DNA from: Myxococcales bacterium
Lineage (GTDB): Bacteria; Myxococcota_A; Polyangia; Polyangiales; Houyiibacteriaceae
DNA length: 7,963 bases
Assembly (NCBI GenBank): GCA_013002645.1
Contig: JABDJF010000106.1
Span: 1 to 7,963 of the forward strand
Direction of reading: 5' to 3'
Numbering within the stretch: position 1 is the first letter of the stretch; the number at the start of each line of letters is the position of its first letter. The notes below the pieces were generated by a model, which was not told the DNA's origin, did not search any database, and saw only the letters and a program-made list of their open reading frames with translations. Positions 1 through 4,847 of the stretch are shown here, piece after piece. Position numbers and translations under genes: made by a program.

Positions 1-284
1 ATGGCCTGGGCGTCTCCTGGGTTGGCGGCCGCTCGGGTGCGGGCGCCTTCGGCCGAATTGCGGGCCGCAATGACGGCTTCGAGCGTCTCGCGTTCATGGG
101 CGAGGAACGCCTTGGCGGTTTCGACCAAGTTTGGAATGAGATCATGGCGCCGCTTGAGCTGGACGTCGATCTGGGCGAACGCGTTCCGAAAGCGGTTCCG
201 AAGATTGACCAAGCCGTTGTAGAGCCCCGCGAACCAGGCGACCAGCGCGACAGCAATCACCAACAAAGCAACGAGCCACACCAT
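1..284 (-). CDS. lemA: LemA family protein, N-terminal part (truncated by window edge)
   Basis: The minus strand reads open from ATG at 284-282 to the left edge, giving 94 codons with no stop, so the gene continues outside the window. The product starts with one hydrophobic segment (residues about 2-19, rich in V/A/L/I). It is followed by the LemA hallmark: YNGLVNLRNRFRNAFAQIDV, then QLKRRHDLIPNLVETAK and a helical stretch ending near ARNSAEGAR. LemA proteins usually have about 180-200 residues: a short N-terminal membrane anchor and a long helical bundle. Their biochemical role is not settled; they are often associated with envelope or membrane-stress genes. The start is supported by a strong Shine-Dalgarno sequence (GGGGAGGA, 296-289) 4 nt before ATG and by the anchor beginning immediately. 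The family call is confident; the cellular function is not known. Confidence 0.9.
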   Translation of the reverse strand, partial: MVWLVALLVIAVALVAWFAGLYNGLVNLRNRFRNAFAQIDVQLKRRHDLIPNLVETAKAFLAHERETLEAVIAARNSAEGARTRAAANPGDAQA

Positions 285-311
285 GGCGTCCTCCCCTGCC
301 TGCAAAAGGCG

Positions 312-340
312 CTTTCAGTGTAAGTGCCGCTCCCTATAAA
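312..340 (+). promoter_or_regulatory. Candidate promoter for the SDR gene at 352
   Basis: TATAAA at 335-340 matches the -10 consensus at five of six positions. The best partner 17 bp upstream is a poor -35, CTTTCA at 312-317 (three of six). The predicted start of transcription, near 347, is only about 5 nt before the ATG at 352. No Shine-Dalgarno sequence precedes that ATG, so a leaderless or nearly leaderless mRNA is possible. The element overlaps the divergent lemA promoter candidate, so the two could exclude each other. Confidence 0.3.
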
Positions 341-345
341 CTCAA
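317..345 (-). promoter_or_regulatory. Candidate sigma70-type promoter for lemA
   Basis: On the minus strand a TTGAGT hexamer (345-340) lies 17 bp from TACACT (322-317). Each matches the sigma70 consensus at four of six positions, and the spacing is ideal. Transcription would begin near 310 and give a leader of about 26 nt that includes the strong ribosome site at 296-289. This rests on sequence only, and the main sigma factor of this organism may prefer other motifs. Confidence 0.35.
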
Positions 346-351
346 ACCCAG

Positions 352-1269
352 ATGGAATCGGACAAGACGGTGTTGATTACGGGCGCCGGCAGCGGGATCG
401 GCCTCGAAATCGCTCGCGCGCTGATGAAGTCGAACTATCGTGTTTACCTCACGGCACGCGAGAGCTCGCTTCCGCGCTTCGACGCCCATGCGATCGGTGA
501 GTCTCCGCAGGTTCGGATTCGCGCACTCGACGTGACGAAGCCGGAGCAGCGCGAAGCGATGATTGCCGAGGCCGAGCGGGATTGGGGCGGCATCGACGTC
601 TTGATCAACAACGCAGGCGTTTCGTATCGCGCCGTGGTGGAACACGTCGACGAACAGGAACGACTGGCGCAGATGGACGTGAACTTCCGCTCACCGATGG
701 AGCTGATCCGCCTAGTGCTTCCGGGGATGCGAGCGAAGCGGGCGGGGCGGATCATCACGGTGAGCTCGGTCGGTGGCATGATGGCGATGCCCACGATGGC
801 GGCGTACAGCGCCTCGAAGTTTGCGCTCGAAGGCGCGCACGAGGCGCTGTGGTACGAGGTTCGGCCCTGGGGGATTCGGGTGAGCCTGGTGCAGCCGGGC
901 TTCGTCGATTCCGATGGTTTCCAAAAGGTCCGGTACACGAGCCAGAGCGATCGTTCCGAGCACGAGCTGGCCGAGCCCTATCACGAGCATTACGTCAACA
1001 TGGGTCCGTTCATCGAAAAGCTCATGAAGGCTTCGCGTGCGACCCCGACGTCCGTCGCGCAGGTGGTGCTCAAAACGATGCGTCGCCCGAATCCGCCGCT
1101 GCGAGTGCCGGCGACCTTGGACGCGAAGGGCTTCGCGCTTCTGCGGCGTATCCTGCCGCGCAGCACATATCACTGGCTCCTCTACAAAATGCTTCCACGC
1201 GTCGACGCTTGGGGGCCGTCGCCAAAGCGCTTATCGGCCCTGCCGCCTCCGCGGCCCGACACCGATTGA
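352..1269 (+). CDS. Short-chain dehydrogenase/reductase, classical type with C-terminal extension
   Basis: This is a 305-residue NAD(P)(H)-dependent oxidoreductase of the classical SDR family. Visible motifs are the Rossmann glycine motif TGAGSGIG (residues 10-17), NNAG (86-89), a catalytic Ser at 139 in VSS, and YSASK with Tyr152 and Lys156. The arginine at the end of strand beta-2 (LTAR) favours NADP(H). The body resembles 17beta-hydroxysteroid or retinol dehydrogenase-like SDRs. The last 50 or so residues (LLRRILPRSTYHWLLYKML region) form a hydrophobic and basic helix that could touch membrane, which fits a lipid-like substrate, but the substrate cannot be read from sequence. An in-frame TAA at 337-339 makes ATG 352 the first available ATG. 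It is divergent from lemA and convergent with another SDR whose stop codon it touches. Confidence 0.93.
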   Translation: MESDKTVLITGAGSGIGLEIARALMKSNYRVYLTARESSLPRFDAHAIGESPQVRIRALDVTKPEQREAMIAEAERDWGGIDVLINNAGVSYRAVVEHVDEQERLAQMDVNFRSPMELIRLVLPGMRAKRAGRIITVSSVGGMMAMPTMAAYSASKFALEGAHEALWYEVRPWGIRVSLVQPGFVDSDGFQKVRYTSQSDRSEHELAEPYHEHYVNMGPFIEKLMKASRATPTSVAQVVLKTMRRPNPPLRVPATLDAKGFALLRRILPRSTYHWLLYKMLPRVDAWGPSPKRLSALPPPRPDTD

Positions 1270-2094
1270 TCAGCGCCTGTGGCGCGCGAGGTATCTCTTT
1301 TTCTCCCGTTCGCCTTTGCGCTCGAAGATCGGCACCATGAATTTGCGCAGCCCGGGCACTAGATAACTGAGCGTCGCGATCTTTCCGCTGAACGCGGGCT
1401 TCGTGCGCTCTCGTGCTCCATCGGCCGCCGAGGCGAGCACCAGATCTGCAATCTCATCGGCCGTGCTCATCGGTTGAGAGAACACCAGCGGCGGCACGGT
1501 CTCGATGATGCTTTCGTCGAGGATGAAGCCGGTTTCGACGGGCCCCGGGCTTACGACGGAGATGCGTACGTTGGTATTCCGAAGTTCCTCGGCAAGGGCA
1601 AACGAGAAGATGCGAAGCCCGAATTTGGTGCTGGAATAAGTCGCCTCATCATCGAGCGGCAAGCGGCCCGCTACGGATGCGACGTTGACGATCGTCCCGG
1701 AGTCGCGCGACCGCATGTGTGGCAGCACGAGCTTGGTGAGCATCATCGGGCCGCGCAGATTCACATCGAGCATCTGAAGCATCGAATCCATGGGAAGCTC
1801 TTCGAGCGGCCCGCGCGAGTTGTACCCGGCGTTGTTGACGAGAATGTCGATGCCCCCGAACCTCGATTTCGCTTCTTCGAGAAGGTGTTCGCACGCGCCA
1901 CGGTTCGACACATCGGTCGGCACGGCGTGTGCAACTTCGGCGCCGAGCTCTTCGACCAGTCGTTGTAGCGGCTCGGCGCTTCGGGCCGCCAAGACGACGC
2001 GCGCGCCTGCCTCGACAAACTTTCGCGCACAGGACTCCCCAATGCCGCTACTCGCCCCGGTGATCACCGCTGCCTTGCCTTCGAACGTTCTCAC
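1270..2094 (-). CDS. Short-chain dehydrogenase/reductase, classical type, coupled to the GTPase gene
   Basis: This is a 274-residue classical SDR. It has TGASSGIG (residues 12-19) for dinucleotide binding, NNAG (87-90), Asn112, a catalytic Ser140, and YSSTK with Tyr153 and Lys157, so the Asn-Ser-Tyr-Lys tetrad is complete. AAR after strand beta-2 suggests NADP(H). The tail is hydrophobic and then strongly basic (FERKGEREKKRYLARHRR), reminiscent of membrane-associated SDRs. The substrate is unknown. The start is GTG at 2094-2092, overlapping the upstream GTPase stop in GTGA. An AGAAAGG ribosome site lies 7 nt upstream, inside the GTPase gene, which points to translational coupling. The TGA stop abuts the stop of the convergent SDR. 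The two SDRs share little beyond family motifs and do not look like a recent duplication. Confidence 0.93.
   Translation of the reverse strand: MRTFEGKAAVITGASSGIGESCARKFVEAGARVVLAARSAEPLQRLVEELGAEVAHAVPTDVSNRGACEHLLEEAKSRFGGIDILVNNAGYNSRGPLEELPMDSMLQMLDVNLRGPMMLTKLVLPHMRSRDSGTIVNVASVAGRLPLDDEATYSSTKFGLRIFSFALAEELRNTNVRISVVSPGPVETGFILDESIIETVPPLVFSQPMSTADEIADLVLASAADGARERTKPAFSGKIATLSYLVPGLRKFMVPIFERKGEREKKRYLARHRR
1273..1302 (+). terminator. Weak candidate terminator for the plus-strand SDR gene
   Basis: Just after the TGA at 1267-1269 there is a 5-bp stem, GCGCC/GGCGC (1273-1277 and 1281-1285), with a TGT loop. Five T residues follow at 1298-1302. The T-run starts 12 nt after the stem, which is far for a standard intrinsic terminator. 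On the other strand the run is simply lysine codons of the neighbouring gene, so it may be chance. Confidence 0.2.
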
Positions 2095-2624
2095 CCGGTC
2101 GCCTTTCTCGCTTCGAGCATCAGCTCGGCCAATTTCGTGAACGCCTGGCCGACGTTGTTGCCCGTCTTGGCGCTAACCTGGATGAGCCGCCAGTCGAGCT
2201 TGCTCGCTGCATCGATTTGAGCCTTGCTGAGCGCAAAGTCCCCTGTCAGATCGACTTTGTTCACGACGAGGATGGCGGGCCGCGAACCGATGAAACCGCG
2301 CTCCTTGGCCTGCGCCTCGAGCAAGTGGTCGAGCGTCTGCGGCTTGGTGGCGTCCACGACGAAGATGAGGCCCGAGGCGCCGGAGATGAAGGAACGGTTG
2401 TATTGCGCTCCGGTGTCGGTCCCCGCCGGATCCCAGAGCATCATCTCGAGCGTGACGTCGCCCAGCTCGACGCTGCCCGAAAAGATCGACATCGCGATCG
2501 ATGGATCCTGCGCCTGATCGAAGCGGTCTTCGACGAATCGCCGAACCAGGCTCGATTTCCCAACCCCCGACGCGCCTAGCAGACACACTTTCCGCCTCAG
2601 CCGCACCCGTCTGTAGTACGCCAA
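2091..2624 (-). CDS. Ras/Rab-like small GTPase
   Basis: This 177-residue single-domain protein of the Ras-like GTPase superfamily has all the nucleotide-binding motifs. The P-loop is GASGVGKSS (residues 17-25), G3 is WDPAG (64-68), G4 is NKVD (122-125) and G5 is SAK (151-153). Switch I has Ser42 in DPSI where Ras has Thr35 in DPTI. The residue after DxAG is Thr69, where Ras has the catalytic Gln61. It lacks a C-terminal lipidation cysteine and any fused domain, and it does not show the TxxxFDF switch typical of MglA. It probably acts as a cytoplasmic switch; partner and effector are unknown. The start is uncertain: TTG at 2624 follows an in-frame stop at 2633-2631, GTG at 2606 would remove six residues, and neither has a clear ribosome site. 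It is the first gene of a two-gene unit with the SDR at 1270-2094. Confidence 0.9.
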   Translation of the reverse strand: MAYYRRVRLRRKVCLLGASGVGKSSLVRRFVEDRFDQAQDPSIAMSIFSGSVELGDVTLEMMLWDPAGTDTGAQYNRSFISGASGLIFVVDATKPQTLDHLLEAQAKERGFIGSRPAILVVNKVDLTGDFALSKAQIDAASKLDWRLIQVSAKTGNNVGQAFTKLAELMLEARKATG

Positions 2625-2642
2625 GTCAGGTCAGCGGCAAAG

Positions 2643-2655
2643 CCCCCACTGGGGG
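2643..2655. repeat. GC-rich palindrome in the GTPase/sterol reductase intergenic region
   Basis: CCCCCA and TGGGGG form a perfect 6-bp inverted repeat around a single C, in the 68-bp gap between two divergent genes. One nucleotide is too small for an RNA hairpin loop unless the inner pairs open, so a protein-binding operator is the likelier reading. It lies 18 bp upstream of the TTG of the GTPase gene and 37 bp upstream of the ATG of the sterol reductase gene. I see no convincing -35/-10 pair in the gap; TAGAGT at 2680-2685 is the nearest thing to a -10 for the plus strand. Confidence 0.35.
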
Positions 2656-2692
2656 TGGCGGCCACATACCCTCTTGCCCTAGAGTCCGGCCG

Positions 2693-3958
2693 ATGAGCGA
2701 GCACAAACAGAAGCTGGAGTTCGGCGGGGTCCCTGGAAACTTCGCCATGATTTTCGGTCTCCCCATTTTCACGGCGTATCTTTTCTTCGCGGTGCGTTTC
2801 AACGACGGCGCCGTGCTTCCCGGGCCCGGCGCCGACTGGGAGGGTTTCAAGCAGGCGATGATGCCGACCGGACGAGCGGCGGTCATCTATGGCGTCTGGT
2901 TCGTGCTTCAGGCTCTACTCCAACGCTACGCGCCCGGCCGCGAAGTGCTCGGCGCCGAGCTGCCCGACGGCAGCCGTCTCCCCTACCGGATGAACGGCCT
3001 CTTCTCGCTGTTCGTGAGTTTCATCGTGGTGGCCATTGCACACTGGTCTGGCGTGTTCTCCATTCGCGAGCTGTACGACCAGTTCGGCGCGCTGATCAGC
3101 GTGATGACGATCTTCGTGTTTTTCTTCAGCGCCTATCTCTACTGGTACGGGCAGCAGCACGGGCAGTCCCGCCACCTGAGCGGCAAGTTCATCCACGACT
3201 TCTGGATGGGCACGGGCCACAACCCCCGCATCCCACCGGGCCGCAACGGCCTCGACCTGAAGATCTTCTGTGAAGCGCGGCCGGGGCTAATTCTCTGGGT
3301 GCTGATCAACACCTCGTTCGCCTACGTACAATACGAAGAATACGGTTTCGTTTCGACCTCGATGATTCTCGTCTGGCTCTTCCAGATGTTCTACATCGTC
3401 GACTACTTCTGGAACGAGGAGGCCATCCTCACCACGATGGACATCAAGCACGAGAACTTCGGCTACATGCTGGCGTTTGGCGACCTGGTCTGGGTGCCGA
3501 TGACCTACTCGCTCCAAGCGCACTACCTAATCGACCGCGTGCACTCCTTGCCGTGGTGGGGTGCGGTGCTGATCGTCGCTGTCAACATGCTCGGCCTCTA
3601 CATCTTCCGCGTCGTGAACCTGCAGAAGCACAAGTTCCGCAAAGACCCGGACAACGCGAGGATTTGGGGCAAGAAGGTCGAGTATCTTCAGACCGAGCAA
3701 GGCGGGAAGCTGTTGCTATCCGGATTTTGGGGCTGGTCCCGTCACTTCAACTACGTGGGGGACATCCTGATGGCGCTGTCCTGGTCGCTCCCCTGCCTGT
3801 TCGGCTCGGCCCTCCCCTACTTTTACCCGATCTATTTCGCGATCCTGCTGATCCACCGCGAGCGCCGGGACCACAACTTCTGCTCGAAGAAGTACGGCGA
3901 GGACTGGAAGCGATACTGCGAACGAGTCCGCTGGCGGATCATCCCCGGCCTCTACTAA
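2693..3958 (+). CDS. Sterol C14(15)-reductase, ERG24/TM7SF2-like integral membrane enzyme
   Basis: The 421-residue polytopic membrane protein belongs to the ERG4/ERG24 sterol reductase family, whose members reduce ring or side-chain double bonds of sterols with NADPH. Hydrophobic segments recur along the chain. Signature regions: GKFIHDFWMGTGHNPR (residues 164-179) is close to the first family signature, with W171 and H176 as deviations. SGFWGWSRHFNYVGD spans 343-357. HRERRD...C..KYGEDW..YC (388-409) fits the second signature well. The stretches CEARPGLILWVLIN and TTMDIKHENFGYMLAFGD resemble human TM7SF2 and fungal ERG24 (delta-14 reductases), while SGFWG and RHFNYVGD recall DHCR7 (delta-7). 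Delta-14 is preferred, delta-7 possible. ATG 2693 begins just before the conserved N-terminus. The frame stays open upstream to 2501, but that part lies antisense to the GTPase gene. fdhD follows 8 nt later. Confidence 0.92.
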   Translation: MSEHKQKLEFGGVPGNFAMIFGLPIFTAYLFFAVRFNDGAVLPGPGADWEGFKQAMMPTGRAAVIYGVWFVLQALLQRYAPGREVLGAELPDGSRLPYRMNGLFSLFVSFIVVAIAHWSGVFSIRELYDQFGALISVMTIFVFFFSAYLYWYGQQHGQSRHLSGKFIHDFWMGTGHNPRIPPGRNGLDLKIFCEARPGLILWVLINTSFAYVQYEEYGFVSTSMILVWLFQMFYIVDYFWNEEAILTTMDIKHENFGYMLAFGDLVWVPMTYSLQAHYLIDRVHSLPWWGAVLIVAVNMLGLYIFRVVNLQKHKFRKDPDNARIWGKKVEYLQTEQGGKLLLSGFWGWSRHFNYVGDILMALSWSLPCLFGSALPYFYPIYFAILLIHRERRDHNFCSKKYGEDWKRYCERVRWRIIPGLY

Positions 3959-3966
3959 ACTCCGGC

Positions 3967-4845
3967 ATGGCCCGCACCCCGGTTGCTTCCGCTGAAGTCG
4001 AGCGCATCGAGCGCACGCGCAGGCAACGAGGCAGCGACCTGGTCGCGGTCGAGGAGCCGCTTCAGATTCTTCTCGAGCACGGCGAAGCACACGCGCGCAG
4101 CGAGGCCCCGCTGGCGATGACGATGCGCACCCCGGGTCACGATCGGGACTTGGTCACAGGCTTTCTGTTTGCCGAAGCTGTCATCGCCGGGGTCGACGAT
4201 TTGGTGAGCGTCCGGCACTGCCTGCGTTCGGACACCCCGGACAACGTCGTCCGTGCGGTGCTGCATGAACGCGTCGTCGTGCCGTCTCGACTGCTCGAAC
4301 GGACGCTCACGATGACCAGCGCCTGCGGGGTATGTGGGGAGCGCACCGTCGAAGGCTTGTCGAGCGCGGGCTGCGCGGCGCTTCCCCTGAAGCGAGGCGC
4401 GTTCCGTCCTTCGGCCATTCGCCGGGCGCTTCTCTCCTTAGAAGAGTCGCAGGCCTGGTTTCGCCATACCGGTGGCACGCATGGCGCAGCGCGGTTCAAT
4501 GACGCGGGCGAGCTCTTGCTGCACCGTGAAGACGTCGGGCGGCACAATGCGCTCGACAAGGTGGTCGGCGCCTGGCTTGCCAGCGGCGCTGCCGATGCAG
4601 CCACTGGCTTCGTCGTGGTGAGCAGCCGGGCGAGCTTCGAGCTCGTGCAAAAGACCGTGCGTGCCGGCTTCCCGATGTTGGTCGCCATTGGCGCAGCCTC
4701 GAGCCTGGCCATCGAGGCCGCGCGCCGATTCGACCTCACTTTGGTCGGCTTCGCGCGCGAGGACCGCTTCAACGTCTACTCGAACGGCGAGCGCGTCGCC
4801 CTCGCGCCCAGCGAGGCTGGGTTCGTCCAGGTCGAGGCAGGTTGA
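3967..4845 (+). CDS. fdhD: Formate dehydrogenase accessory sulfurtransferase FdhD
   Basis: This is a 292-residue cytoplasmic FdhD protein. FdhD takes sulfur from a cysteine desulfurase and passes it to the bis-MGD molybdenum cofactor, which formate dehydrogenases and relatives need for activity. The sulfur-carrying CGVC motif is at residues 120-123, matching the two essential cysteines of the E. coli protein. Other family blocks are GGTHGAA (169-175), EDVGRHNALDKV (from 188) and SSRASFELVQK. Length is normal for the family. ATG 3967 gives a standard start; the frame is open far upstream, but only as a shadow of the sterol reductase gene. No good ribosome site is visible. The stop TGA overlaps the ATG of the next gene in TGATG, so FdhD is made together with its presumed client oxidoreductase. 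Confidence 0.96.
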   Translation: MARTPVASAEVERIERTRRQRGSDLVAVEEPLQILLEHGEAHARSEAPLAMTMRTPGHDRDLVTGFLFAEAVIAGVDDLVSVRHCLRSDTPDNVVRAVLHERVVVPSRLLERTLTMTSACGVCGERTVEGLSSAGCAALPLKRGAFRPSAIRRALLSLEESQAWFRHTGGTHGAARFNDAGELLLHREDVGRHNALDKVVGAWLASGAADAATGFVVVSSRASFELVQKTVRAGFPMLVAIGAASSLAIEAARRFDLTLVGFAREDRFNVYSNGERVALAPSEAGFVQVEAG

Positions 4846-4847
4846 TG
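4834..4847 (+). promoter_or_regulatory. Ribosome site and stop/start overlap joining fdhD to the molybdoenzyme gene
   Basis: GAGG at 4834-4837 lies 7 nt before ATG at 4845-4847. The fdhD stop TGA occupies 4843-4845, so the two genes share one base. A TTG one codon earlier (4842) could extend the reading frame, but the ATG has the better codon and spacing. The arrangement is typical of translational coupling. Confidence 0.6.

Noticed and set aside
1..323. Two small plus-strand frames at the left edge.
   Set aside because: The minus strand encodes a clear LemA N-terminus with a strong ribosome site; the plus frames are Ser/Arg/Ala-rich shadows.
582..1340. A 252-codon plus-strand frame overlapping the first SDR gene.
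   Set aside because: The product is extremely Arg/Gly/Ala-rich, without motifs, and out of frame with the clear SDR.
2501..2692. Upstream extension of the sterol reductase frame by 64 codons.
   Set aside because: It lies mostly antisense to the GTPase P-loop region, has no family similarity, and ATG 2693 fits the conserved N-terminus.
3553..3966. Upstream extension of the fdhD frame into the sterol reductase gene.
   Set aside because: The extension reads as a frame-shifted shadow of the reductase (Arg/Pro/Leu rich), while ATG 3967 gives a normal-length FdhD.
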